Below, piece after piece: positions 16,275 to 24,547 of a DNA stretch of 53,757 nt. The stretch's first letter is position 1, and each line of letters starts with the position of its first letter. This DNA is from Candidatus Riflebacteria bacterium HGW-Riflebacteria-2 (lineage in GTDB: Bacteria; Muiribacteriota; Ozemobacteria; Ozemobacterales; Ozemobacteraceae), in the NCBI GenBank assembly GCA_002839435.1, contig PGYA01000030.1:1-53757 (forward strand), in the 5' to 3' direction. The notes beneath the pieces are model-generated. The model saw only the letters and a program-made list of their open reading frames with translations. It had not been told where the DNA came from and made no database searches. A program made the position numbers and the translations under genes.

Positions 16275-16853
16275 ATGCGAATAATAACCGGCAGCGCCAA
16301 GGGACGACGCCTCAAAATGCCGGGCGGCGGCAAGACCAGACCAGCTATGGACAAAGTCAAGGGCGCGACTTTTAACATGATTGCTGAATTCGTGCCAGAA
16401 GCGCGTATCCTCGACCTTTTTGCCGGTTCAGGCAACCTTGGCATCGAAGCTCTCAGCCGGGGCGCCAGTTATGCGGCCTTTGTCGATGCTGCCCGCGAGT
16501 GTACCGGCACCATCAAAGAAAACCTCGAGCTCACCCGGCTGAGTGACCGCGGCGAAATATTTACCTGTGACTGTCTGAAATATCTGCAACGCCATAACCA
16601 GCCACACTTTGACCTGGTGTTTATCGATCCACCTTATCTAAAAGGGCTGCTTGAACCAATTCTCAAATACATCCCGGAATGCCCGATGTTCAGTCCTGAC
16701 ACTTTGTTCATCATCGAACGTCAGAAAAAAGACGTGCTTGGCCTTGAGGCAATTCCGCATTATCGACTGCTTGACGAAAGAATCTTCGGCGATACGGTAA
16801 TAACCTTTTTCAGACTGAAAGCTCCCGCAACGCCAGACACTCAACCAACATGA
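16275..16853 (+). CDS. rsmD: 16S rRNA (guanine-966-N2)-methyltransferase RsmD
   Basis: A 192-residue SAM-dependent methyltransferase. The start ATG at 16275 gives the canonical N-terminus MRIITGSAKGRRLKMP with no extension, 1 nt after the recG stop. Family landmarks: TRPAMDKVKGATFNM, the SAM-binding motif LDLFAGSGNLGIEALSRGA, and the catalytic IDPPY (IV motif). RsmD methylates G966 of 16S rRNA during 30S assembly. A strong bidirectional terminator follows at 16877, closing the operon. Confidence 0.95.
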   Translation: MRIITGSAKGRRLKMPGGGKTRPAMDKVKGATFNMIAEFVPEARILDLFAGSGNLGIEALSRGASYAAFVDAARECTGTIKENLELTRLSDRGEIFTCDCLKYLQRHNQPHFDLVFIDPPYLKGLLEPILKYIPECPMFSPDTLFIIERQKKDVLGLEAIPHYRLLDERIFGDTVITFFRLKAPATPDTQPT

Positions 16854-16872
16854 ACAACGATATTTCGGGCGT

Positions 16873-16903
16873 AAAAAAAACCACCCTTACGGGTGGTTTT
16901 TTA
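16873..16903. terminator. Bidirectional rho-independent terminator
   Basis: CCACCC (16881-16886), loop TTAC, GGGTGG (16891-16896), flanked by eight A on the left and six T on the right, so it can end rsmD on the plus strand and the 16.9-17.8 kb gene on the minus strand. Confidence 0.9.
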
Positions 16904-16923
16904 TTGGACTTTAAATCAGAGGG

Positions 16924-17775
16924 TTACTTGCTGCCAACATTTTTGAGAGTCTGGTAATCGTTGTAAGCTTCGCGATATTCGGCCAGAGCGCGCTGAACAT
17001 CTGCCGGAGAAGCTCCACCACTGTTGGTAACCAGAGTGGTATATTTCTGGTAGGCGGCAATATATCTGTCGTGAGCAGCTTTCAGACCATCGCTGGAAGT
17101 GGGCACACCGGTAACAGCGGGTTCGGTAACCGTGGTATCCGGAGCCTGAGCAGGTATGCTGACACTGGGCGGATCATCAGATATCGCTACCGCATCGCCA
17201 CCGATAGTTATTACCGGATCGTTACCAACACTGACCGGGCCGACTGCATCACCACCAGGCACAACACCAGAAATCTGGTAGTCACCGGGGGTTACATAAA
17301 TTTCGTCACTGCCGGGAAGAACTTCTGAATCGGGACCAGAAGCACTGGTTCCTGCCTTTTTGGCTTTGTAGCGCTTATAGAGGAAGTAGCCGACAACAGC
17401 AGCGCCAACAATGATCAGAGCAGGTATAAACAGAGGACTGGCGAAGATACCGGCAATAAAACCACCGACTGCACCAAGAGCAGAAGCTATCGCGCCACCG
17501 AAAGCGGCGATTGCGCCAACGACACCGCCAGCAGTAGCAGCTGCGCCACCAACGACAGCGGCTGCGACACCGCCAGCACCAGCAACTGCGGCACCAATAG
17601 CCGGAGCAGCCAGAGTAATTCCAACACCAGCTGCCACGCCTACGCCGGCGCCGATCAGAACGCTCTTTTTATCAAGCGCATGAACCGGAGACGGGTTGAA
17701 TACGGCGAAGTCAACCAGCATGAGAAGCGATAGAACAATGCAGAGCGTCACTTTCAGTTCGTAACGGCGAATCAT
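16924..17775 (-). CDS. Exported Gly/Ala-rich protein with one membrane helix
   Basis: A 283-residue protein of unknown function. An N-terminal signal (about 1-34, ending ...VHA) precedes a long Gly/Ala/Val-rich hydrophobic segment (about 39-112) with GxxxG-like spacing, reminiscent of glycine-zipper membrane segments. A clear transmembrane helix follows (about 115-135), then KRYKAKK. Residues 140-215 are Gly/Asp/Pro-rich and repeat the word GGDAV. The last 70 residues form a Tyr-rich helix pair (AHDRYIAAYQKY, LAEYREAYNDYQTL). AGGGGG precedes the ATG. Glycine-zipper proteins insert into or bend membranes; a role here is not known. Confidence 0.75.
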   Translation of the reverse strand: MIRRYELKVTLCIVLSLLMLVDFAVFNPSPVHALDKKSVLIGAGVGVAAGVGITLAAPAIGAAVAGAGGVAAAVVGGAAATAGGVVGAIAAFGGAIASALGAVGGFIAGIFASPLFIPALIIVGAAVVGYFLYKRYKAKKAGTSASGPDSEVLPGSDEIYVTPGDYQISGVVPGGDAVGPVSVGNDPVITIGGDAVAISDDPPSVSIPAQAPDTTVTEPAVTGVPTSSDGLKAAHDRYIAAYQKYTTLVTNSGGASPADVQRALAEYREAYNDYQTLKNVGSK

Positions 17776-17912
17776 ATCGAACCCCCTGTTATCATCAGAG
17801 ATAATGTACCTTGCAGATTTAATTTAAGTTTAATGACGGCCGGGCAAAGCGTCAAGGCAATCACATGTTTTTTTTTATTAATTGCATTCTTTTTTTGTCG
17901 AACGTTCAGAAA

Positions 17913-20093
17913 TCAAGCGGGCATATTCTGCAACAGCGCAGAAAGAACGGTGTTTCGCATTTTTGGCCGATTATTTTTGACTGCCAGAGCAATCGCCCTG
18001 CGTGCGCCAATAAAAACCATGGTTTTGCGGGCCCGGGTCAGACCGGTATAGAAGAGGTTTCGCTGCAGCATCATAAAGTGCTGGGTCGAAGCCACCAGAA
18101 CTACCGCAGGGTATTCGCTGCCCTGCGACTTATGTACGGTTACCGCATAGGCATGCGCCAGATCGAGAAAATCTGATGTCTGAAAAGCAACAGCGCCCTG
18201 TGGGAATTCTATCAGAGCCTCCTGATCTTCTGGCTGAATATCTTTTATCAAACCAATATCACCGTTGAACACTTCGAGGTCATAGTTGTTGCGCAGCTGA
18301 ATAACCTTGTCGCCGACTCGGAATACGCGGTTGAGATGCTCCAGTTCATTCTTGTCAGGAGAAGGAGGGTTCAGAGCCTCCTGCAAAACGGTATTGAGAT
18401 TGGTTGCCCCAAGTTTACCGCGGTTCATTGGAGTGAGAACCTGAATGTCGTTGACCGGGTCGTAACCAAATTTCCCCGGTAAGCTCTTCTGAACGACATT
18501 TTTCAGCAGTCCGATAAGCTTATCAGGCTCGTCGGCCGCCACATAATAACAGTCAGACTGGCTCTGTCCGTCAGGTACTGTGAGCACAGGCATCTGACCA
18601 TGATTTATCAGATGCGCGTTTCTGATGATATTCGAGGTTTCGGCCTGGCGAAAAATCACGTTGAGCTTAACCACCGGTACTTTTTCAGATTTGATAAGTT
18701 CGCTGAGAACCAGTCCGGCACCGACCGAAGGTAACTGGTCAGCATCGCCTACCAGAATCAGCGAAGCATGCAATGGCACTGCCTGCAGCAGGCTGTAAAA
18801 AAGCTGCATATCAATCATCGAGGCCTCATCGACCACCAGTGTGTCGCAGTCAAGCGGCTGTTTCTGGTTGCGTTTAAAACCCTTTTCCTGCGGCGAAAAT
18901 TCCAGCAGACGATGAATTGTCTGAGCGCTGAACCCGGACACTTCAGAAAGCCTCTTGGCAGCGCGACCGGTCGGGCTTGCCAGCAGCACGCGCCGCCCCA
19001 TAGCCTGATGCGCACTGACGACCGCTTTCAGTGTCGTCGTTTTGCCGGTACCCGGACCGCCGGTTATTATCAGAAAACCATGACTGAGAGAATCCTCAAC
19101 CGCCAGCTGCTGAACTTCGCTAAGCTGCAGCCCATGCCCGGCAAAAGCCCTGTCAAGAGCCTCGATGATTTTCTGCCGCGACAGATCGCGCCGGTTTTTC
19201 AGCAACGACATGACCAGAGTGGCACTGCCTTCCTCGGCACGAAATCCGGCCGGCAGATAAAACAGATTCTGCTGCCTGAACTCGCGTTTAACCAGCTTTT
19301 TTTCGGCTACCAGAGCAGCCACAGCCCTTTCGACATCAGATGTTTCAGTTATTCCCAGCGCTTCGAACGACGCCTTCAGCAGCTCGTCTTCGCGTAAAAA
19401 GAGGTGCCCGTCAGTCGCCGCATTACTCAGAACATAAAGCAGTCCCGCCTTGAGGCGACGCGCATCGTTACCGGTGATGCCGAATTCAGCAGCAATGGCG
19501 TCTGCCTTTTTGAAACCCATGCCCGATACTTCATGCGCCAGAATATATGGATTTTCAGAAATCTTGCGCACGGCTTCGCGGTCATACTTTTTATATATCT
19601 TAACGGCATAGGCCGGAGAAATGCCGTGCCCCTGCAGAAATATCATAATATCCTGTATCGAGCGCTGTAAAAACCAGCCACTGCTTATCTTGTCAGCCTT
19701 AGAGGGGCCAATACCCGGACATTCCGCCAGCTTTTCCGGCTCTTTTTCGATTATTTCGAGCGTGTCAAGCCCGAAAGTCTCGACGAGGCGCCGGGCCGTC
19801 GCCGGGCCGATTCCCTTTATCAGACCAGATCCGAGATACTTTTCTATGCCCTTTAAAGTGGCTGGCTTCAGCAGGGTGAATTTAATAACCTGAAACTGCA
19901 TGCCAAAATTCGGATGGCAGGCCCAGGTTCCGTAGACTCTGACTTCTTCGCCCGGCTGAATATAACCAAAATTACCCACAACCGTCACTCCCTGTGGATA
20001 CTGGCGCGACGAAGCCCTGAGCACATAATAACCGCTCTGCTCGTTGCAGAAGGTGATACGATCGATGGTGACTGTGATACATTCGTTTTCCAC
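17913..20093 (-). CDS. recD2: RecD2-type ATP-dependent DNA helicase
   Basis: A 726-residue 5'-3' helicase of the RecD2/TraA family, found in bacteria without RecBC partners. The N-terminal domain has helix-hairpin-helix segments LIKGIGPATARRLVETFG (91-108), CPGIGPSKADKI (125-136) and VSGMGFKKADAI (189-200). Walker A is GGPGTGKT (345-352), Walker B VVDEASMID (about 424), and the C-terminal motif VTVHKSQGSEYPAVVLV (about 675). It unwinds DNA in repair and recombination. The start is GTG at 20093; it lies 6 nt after an extended -10 (TGTTATAAA) and has no Shine-Dalgarno, predicting leaderless translation from GTG. Confidence 0.95.
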   Translation of the reverse strand: MENECITVTIDRITFCNEQSGYYVLRASSRQYPQGVTVVGNFGYIQPGEEVRVYGTWACHPNFGMQFQVIKFTLLKPATLKGIEKYLGSGLIKGIGPATARRLVETFGLDTLEIIEKEPEKLAECPGIGPSKADKISSGWFLQRSIQDIMIFLQGHGISPAYAVKIYKKYDREAVRKISENPYILAHEVSGMGFKKADAIAAEFGITGNDARRLKAGLLYVLSNAATDGHLFLREDELLKASFEALGITETSDVERAVAALVAEKKLVKREFRQQNLFYLPAGFRAEEGSATLVMSLLKNRRDLSRQKIIEALDRAFAGHGLQLSEVQQLAVEDSLSHGFLIITGGPGTGKTTTLKAVVSAHQAMGRRVLLASPTGRAAKRLSEVSGFSAQTIHRLLEFSPQEKGFKRNQKQPLDCDTLVVDEASMIDMQLFYSLLQAVPLHASLILVGDADQLPSVGAGLVLSELIKSEKVPVVKLNVIFRQAETSNIIRNAHLINHGQMPVLTVPDGQSQSDCYYVAADEPDKLIGLLKNVVQKSLPGKFGYDPVNDIQVLTPMNRGKLGATNLNTVLQEALNPPSPDKNELEHLNRVFRVGDKVIQLRNNYDLEVFNGDIGLIKDIQPEDQEALIEFPQGAVAFQTSDFLDLAHAYAVTVHKSQGSEYPAVVLVASTQHFMMLQRNLFYTGLTRARKTMVFIGARRAIALAVKNNRPKMRNTVLSALLQNMPA

Positions 20094-20099
20094 GAGCTA

Positions 20100-20108
20100 T
20101 TTATAACA
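20100..20108 (-). promoter_or_regulatory. Extended -10 promoter of recD2, predicted leaderless
   Basis: On the minus strand TGTTATAAA, 6 nt before the GTG start at 20093. The -35 region (TTTATT at 17 nt) is poor, as is allowed with an extended -10. Confidence 0.55.
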
Positions 20109-20146
20109 CGGTTTCAGTAAACAATAAATAGCGCCGGCCGCCCTAT

Positions 20147-20175
20147 TTGACAACCAGCCCGTGTAATGCTAACTT
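20147..20175 (+). promoter_or_regulatory. Promoter of the 20.2 kb exported-protein gene, predicted leaderless
   Basis: Perfect -35 TTGACA (20147-20152), 17-nt spacer, extended -10 TGC-TAACTT (hexamer 20170-20175). The ATG at 20183 follows after 7 nt, so the mRNA would begin at or next to the start codon. Confidence 0.65.
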
Positions 20176-20182
20176 TCGACAC

Positions 20183-22183
20183 ATGCACAACTTCCTTAAA
20201 ACCGCTCTGCTGCTTGCGACAATCTTTGGCCTGACCCTGCTGTTTTACACAGCACCACCGCCGCAGGAAGTCGAAAGAACCAGCTTTGTTGCAGTTTCTG
20301 CCGACAACGCCATGGTAGCCGGCAGCCGTCAGGACTTCGCCATTTATCTTTTAAACCCGAAGGGCAGCGCACCCTCGCCGCTAAACACCGGCAGTCTGTT
20401 TGCCAGTCTGGTTTTTCCGACAAGGGAACCTCTGACGATAAAGTCTGAAGCAAAGTATATCTCTGACGGAGCTTACACGGCCAGCTTCAACATTCCAGAT
20501 ATCGTCCTGCCGCCTCAGGCAACTCTCGAAATAGTACACAAAGAGACGGGCCAACCAGTCTTTCGCGGTCCCGCAAAAACAGGTAGAGATATCACTCTTC
20601 TGATTATGCCACCGACAGAAGTCGTCTATGCAGGAAACTGGCTCAGCGTAAGGATTGCAACCATCTGCCGCAAAACCGGCAAGGGCATATTCAGAGCGCC
20701 GGTTCGGGTAAAACTCTCGATACCAGGCGGTGAACAGACGGTTAATCGTGTCATTCACAGCGATATTGACGGGATGGCAGTCTTCACCACGCACATCAAC
20801 AATAATGCTGCCGGCGGGGTATACAGATGTGAGTTCTCACATGGTCGTGAGCTGGCAGTTCTGCACGTTAACGTTAAAAGCATGGGAGAAAAGCGGCGCA
20901 AACGGAATATGACAATGCAGAAACGCGTTATCAATCCGCTGGCAAGCCTGCTTGAATCTGGCGCCAAAACAACAGAACTGCAACATTACTATTTTTCCAC
21001 TTCTCTCAGGCAGAATGATAGAAAGCCAGTCTTTGATGAGGTCAATCTTGAAAAGAACAAAGTCTTCATCAGTTATCAATGCCCGGGCTCAAGCTGGCGC
21101 CAGATCGAAATCTGGCAGAATGGCAGAATTCATTACACCTCAGATCTCCAGATTGAATCAGGGCGCGTTTCTTTGAGCTTTACCTCGCCACTGCTTTCAG
21201 ATATGCCGATAAAGCTCAAATTATGGTATCTCGACAAGGACGGAATCAAAATTTACGAGCAGACCTTCTACCGCTGCGGCGAACAGCAGACCCCGACAAA
21301 CATGTTTTTCAAAGCAGCCGATCGCACCTTCGGAGAGGATGGCAGTAAACAGCTTGCCGCGAAGGCGCTCGCCAACACCGGCTTTTTTGCGCATAACCAC
21401 GCCGACAAAATTCGCAGCAGCTTTATCAGCCCTGAACTAGACCAGATAATCGAGCCAGTAATTACGTCAGCAGCTGATTTCAATATTGTGCGCGAGACAC
21501 CGGCCCGCCTGCTCAGCTCAGATGTGAAGAATAAACCAGGCCGACGTTTTTTTCTGGTAAATGACGAACTGCAACTAAGCCGTTACAAGTTTTCGAACCT
21601 GAGAATCTGGCATCAGCCGAGACGACTGCTCGGCAGTCTCATTGGCGCGCTCATGCTCGAACGCGCCGGGATTTCTTTTATTATCGGGGAAGCGGAAATC
21701 CGTGCCCTGCGCCTGCAATATCTGAGCGTGGCCGAGCGCTCGGCCGAACTTGAAAAACTGGAAGGCCTTCTTGCCCCCCTCAGTGAATTTTATGAATTCT
21801 GCCAGACCAGGCCTGAATTGAAAGAAGCCTGGGAAAATGGCATTTTGCGGGCCGCAACCAGGCTGTCAGAACATGTTGCTATCCCGGAAAAGCTGACAGC
21901 AGCGCTTAAGCAGAACCGGGTGGATACTGGCAGAATCGGACCATTTTCGCCGGTTCTGCCCGCCGAAGTTGCTCTCGACGAGCTTATGGCTGCCCTCAAG
22001 CCTGGTGGCAAAGTTCTGCTGACCAGCAGTGAACGCCAGATGCCAATAAACCTGAGCGGCAATGTCAGTATTTTCAGCAGTAAGAGTTTCTCTGGCAAAG
22101 ACGAACGTTTTGAGAAGCTTATAAACACAAGAGCGCTGCCGCTGGTTGTCGAGCTTGACTTTTCGGACCCCACGACCAACTGA
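20183..22183 (+). CDS. Large exported protein of unknown function
   Basis: A 666-residue protein starting at ATG 20183, which yields a short basic N-terminus and hydrophobic signal or anchor (about residues 4-22). Residues 30-360 look beta-rich, with alternating hydrophobic strands and segments such as VVYAGNWLSVRIATI and DGMAVFTTHINN that resemble immunoglobulin-like or macroglobulin-like domains. The C-terminal part (about 430-650) is helical and charged. No Shine-Dalgarno is present; the gene is divergent from recD2 with facing promoters only about 40 nt apart. I do not recognise a family; the domain comparison is from strand pattern only. Confidence 0.7.
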   Translation: MHNFLKTALLLATIFGLTLLFYTAPPPQEVERTSFVAVSADNAMVAGSRQDFAIYLLNPKGSAPSPLNTGSLFASLVFPTREPLTIKSEAKYISDGAYTASFNIPDIVLPPQATLEIVHKETGQPVFRGPAKTGRDITLLIMPPTEVVYAGNWLSVRIATICRKTGKGIFRAPVRVKLSIPGGEQTVNRVIHSDIDGMAVFTTHINNNAAGGVYRCEFSHGRELAVLHVNVKSMGEKRRKRNMTMQKRVINPLASLLESGAKTTELQHYYFSTSLRQNDRKPVFDEVNLEKNKVFISYQCPGSSWRQIEIWQNGRIHYTSDLQIESGRVSLSFTSPLLSDMPIKLKLWYLDKDGIKIYEQTFYRCGEQQTPTNMFFKAADRTFGEDGSKQLAAKALANTGFFAHNHADKIRSSFISPELDQIIEPVITSAADFNIVRETPARLLSSDVKNKPGRRFFLVNDELQLSRYKFSNLRIWHQPRRLLGSLIGALMLERAGISFIIGEAEIRALRLQYLSVAERSAELEKLEGLLAPLSEFYEFCQTRPELKEAWENGILRAATRLSEHVAIPEKLTAALKQNRVDTGRIGPFSPVLPAEVALDELMAALKPGGKVLLTSSERQMPINLSGNVSIFSSKSFSGKDERFEKLINTRALPLVVELDFSDPTTN

Positions 22184-22208
22184 AAACAGCCCGGCAATTT
22201 GAAACGCC

Positions 22209-22237
22209 TGGACTGACACCACCTGCTGTGTTAGAAT
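22209..22237 (+). promoter_or_regulatory. Promoter of moeA, predicted leaderless
   Basis: -35 TGGACT (22209-22214), 17-nt spacer, extended -10 TGT-TAGAAT (hexamer 22232-22237), 6 nt to the ATG at 22244. No Shine-Dalgarno. Confidence 0.65.
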
Positions 22238-22243
22238 TTACTC

Positions 22244-23485
22244 ATGAATAACCTGCCAGAAATGCAACCCGTTACTTTTGCCGAAGCCCATGAACTGGTG
22301 CTGGATCACGCAAGCTACGTCAAGCTTCCTGCCGAGCCCGTCGAGCTCAAAGATGCTGTGGGGCGTACCCTTGCTGGCGATGTAACCGCCGACCTCGATT
22401 ACCCCGGAGCAGACATCTCGGCCATGGACGGCTACTGCCTGGCGGCAGAACTGCTTACCGGGGCATGTGCGGAACAGCCGCTGACATTGCCAACAGTTGC
22501 CGGCATTGATGCCGGTCATCGTATCGACCAGATAACGGCCGGCACCTGCGCCTACATCGCCACCGGCGGCATGCTGCCACAGGGTGCCGATTGCGTCGTG
22601 CCCGTAGAAGAAGTAACGGTCAGCAGCGATGGACGCCAGGTAACCTTTGCGGCGCCGGTCAAAGCCGGCAATTACGTCAGGCCACGAGCTTCTGAAATGA
22701 AGTGTGGCGATAAAATGATCGCTGCCGGCACGTTGATCACCCCTTTCGTAATTGGCCAGCTGTCGACAGCTGGTCTGGTAGTGTTAAATGCAGTTAAAAA
22801 GCCGACAGTCGCCATTCTGACATCTGGCGACGAAGTGCTGATGCAGTGGGAAAAACCAATGCCATGGCAGGTGCGCAATTCAAACTGCGCGGTATTGCGT
22901 GCCCAGGTTGAAGAAGCTGGCGCGACCCCACTTGAAATAGGCATTGCCAAAGATGTTGGCGACCACGCCCTCGAACTTTTCAATAAGGCGGCTGCGGTCG
23001 GCGATATAATTGTTACCAGCGGCGGCATTTCGATGGGCCGCCGCGATCCTTTCAAGCAGGTATTTGCCAGACTTGCTATCAGACCGGTTTTCTATGGCAT
23101 CAAAATGAAACCCGGCAAGCCCGTGTTTTTTGGCATGTATAACAACAAGCCGGTGTTCGGATTGCCTGGCAACCAGACTTCAACCGCCGTAGCTTTTGAA
23201 CTGCTGGTGCGCCCGTTTATCAGAAAAGCGCTGGGCATTGCTCCTGACCGGCTCAAATGCGAACTTGAACTTGTCCAGCCCAGCCAGAATGGATCAAATC
23301 GTGATTTCTTCAAACGCGGCAGAATCATCGAACAGAACGGCAGATTACTGGTGCAGCCCCTTGAATCCCAGGAATCACACATGCTGTCAAGCCTGGCCGG
23401 CGCTGACGTTCTGTTTCTGCACCCTGCCAGTCCTGCGAATCTGCCAGCCGGAAGCACCGTCAGGTGCTGGCTGTTGAAAGGCTGA
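22244..23485 (+). CDS. moeA: Molybdopterin molybdenumtransferase MoeA
   Basis: A 413-residue MoeA of normal length. It inserts molybdate into adenylylated molybdopterin, the last common step of molybdenum cofactor synthesis. Family landmarks: AMDGYCL (about residue 63, the usual S/AMDGYA), ATGGMLPQGADCVVPVE, RPRASEMKCGD, TSGDEV, SGGISMGRRDPF and FGLPGNQTST (usually GLPGNP). Three subdomains and the C-terminal beta barrel are all present. No other Mo-cofactor gene is nearby; the following genes encode a small exported protein, a thioredoxin-like protein and a permease. Some bacteria use a MoeA paralogue for tungsten. Confidence 0.96.
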   Translation: MNNLPEMQPVTFAEAHELVLDHASYVKLPAEPVELKDAVGRTLAGDVTADLDYPGADISAMDGYCLAAELLTGACAEQPLTLPTVAGIDAGHRIDQITAGTCAYIATGGMLPQGADCVVPVEEVTVSSDGRQVTFAAPVKAGNYVRPRASEMKCGDKMIAAGTLITPFVIGQLSTAGLVVLNAVKKPTVAILTSGDEVLMQWEKPMPWQVRNSNCAVLRAQVEEAGATPLEIGIAKDVGDHALELFNKAAAVGDIIVTSGGISMGRRDPFKQVFARLAIRPVFYGIKMKPGKPVFFGMYNNKPVFGLPGNQTSTAVAFELLVRPFIRKALGIAPDRLKCELELVQPSQNGSNRDFFKRGRIIEQNGRLLVQPLESQESHMLSSLAGADVLFLHPASPANLPAGSTVRCWLLKG

Positions 23486-23488
23486 AAA

Positions 23489-24247
23489 ATGCGAATCGCC
23501 GCCCGGTTAATTATTACTTTGGGTCTGGCCATACTGCTGACAATGCCAGTCGCAGCCTGTGATGACACGCTGGTAATGCTGCTGACCGCGCAGAATCCAA
23601 GCAGTGAGTTCTCTCGTGTAATCAGGAGCTTCAATACTGATTTGACGACACTTGGACTGGCGCTGAAAGCCATGGAAAAAACCGATTACAGTAGCGAACT
23701 GGCACAAGTAATGGAATCATGGCTCGAATTTTCGAAGAAATACATGACCAGTCCCCCGCCAGAAGCTCGTAATGACTTGCGCTGGGCGGCCAAAACCAGC
23801 GAAACAGCCCGCAGCATTGGCGAAATACGCAAACTGGTAACCGAAAAACACTTTACGCAAGCACACGACCGCATTCTCGAACTTAGCGGCAAAATTGGCA
23901 TGTTTTTTGAAGCTTTCGGAGTAAGCGACGAAAAGCAGCTGTTCATAGCAACCTCAGCAAATCTTACCAGCCTTGAGCGGGCACTTCTCAACAGCGACCA
24001 GCAGCGCGCCACGGCTATGACCAAAGAACTTACAAAAAATCTCGAAAGCTTTCAACCGCTGTTGAAGGAAGAAAACAGCACCGGCAGCGAAAAAGCCAGC
24101 GCATTACTTTCAGAGCTGGCAGCTGGTATCGCCAAGGGCGATAAACTTCCCGCACTCGACGCAAAATGCCAGCAGCTGCAAGTCGTTTTCGAAGAAATGC
24201 GCTCCCGGATACTGCTGCAGGAATGGTTTCCCGGCCTGAAAGACTGA
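23489..24247 (+). CDS. Exported helical protein of unknown function
   Basis: A 252-residue protein 3 nt after moeA. The signal peptide (about 1-23, ending MPVAAC) could be a standard or lipoprotein type signal; the Cys at about 24 would be the lipidated residue, though the lipobox is not ideal. The remainder is entirely alpha-helical in appearance, with amphipathic segments such as LVTEKHFTQAHDRILELSGK, and contains no further motif that I recognise. The Shine-Dalgarno is weak, so translation may be coupled to moeA. It is followed by a CxxC thioredoxin-like gene and a metal-type permease, so a role in metal handling outside the cytoplasm is possible, but this is only context. Confidence 0.7.
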   Translation: MRIAARLIITLGLAILLTMPVAACDDTLVMLLTAQNPSSEFSRVIRSFNTDLTTLGLALKAMEKTDYSSELAQVMESWLEFSKKYMTSPPPEARNDLRWAAKTSETARSIGEIRKLVTEKHFTQAHDRILELSGKIGMFFEAFGVSDEKQLFIATSANLTSLERALLNSDQQRATAMTKELTKNLESFQPLLKEENSTGSEKASALLSELAAGIAKGDKLPALDAKCQQLQVVFEEMRSRILLQEWFPGLKD

Positions 24248-24257
24248 AAGGAAAAGC

Positions 24258-24515
24258 ATGCTGAAAATTACAGTGATCAAAAGCTCTTCAAAATGCCACA
24301 CCTGCGACGAAACCGAACAGATTGTCAGCGAACTCGCCGAGAGCTACAAAAACCAGGTAGAATGCAGAATACTGGTCAATGGCACGCCTGACGTAAAAGA
24401 GTTTGGGGTAGTCTCAACACCAGTAGTAGCACTTGGCAACAAGATTTATTCAATGGGGAAACCCGTCATCAAGGAAAAAGTCGAAGGCTGGATAAAAAGA
24501 GAACTTGCCGGCTGA
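24258..24515 (+). CDS. Thioredoxin/glutaredoxin-like CxxC protein
   Basis: An 85-residue protein with a compact thioredoxin-like fold: strand ITVIKSSS, active-site CHTC (about 13-16), helix EQIVSELAESY, strand ECRILV, then FGVVSTPVVALGN with the cis-Pro (TP) typical of thioredoxin folds, and a final helix. Small redox proteins of this kind are often encoded next to DUF318-type permeases, as here. It may reduce a Cys motif or deliver thiols to the permease. AAGGAAAAGC precedes the ATG. It is too short for a classical thioredoxin and resembles the Thioredoxin_3/redox-active disulfide group. Confidence 0.82.
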   Translation: MLKITVIKSSSKCHTCDETEQIVSELAESYKNQVECRILVNGTPDVKEFGVVSTPVVALGNKIYSMGKPVIKEKVEGWIKRELAG

Positions 24516-24547
24516 CCGGCAAACCGCATTAACAGACAGGTTTAACA

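Noticed and set aside
18768..19397. Plus-strand frame inside recD2
   Set aside because: Lies wholly within the helicase gene; no start site or motif supports it.
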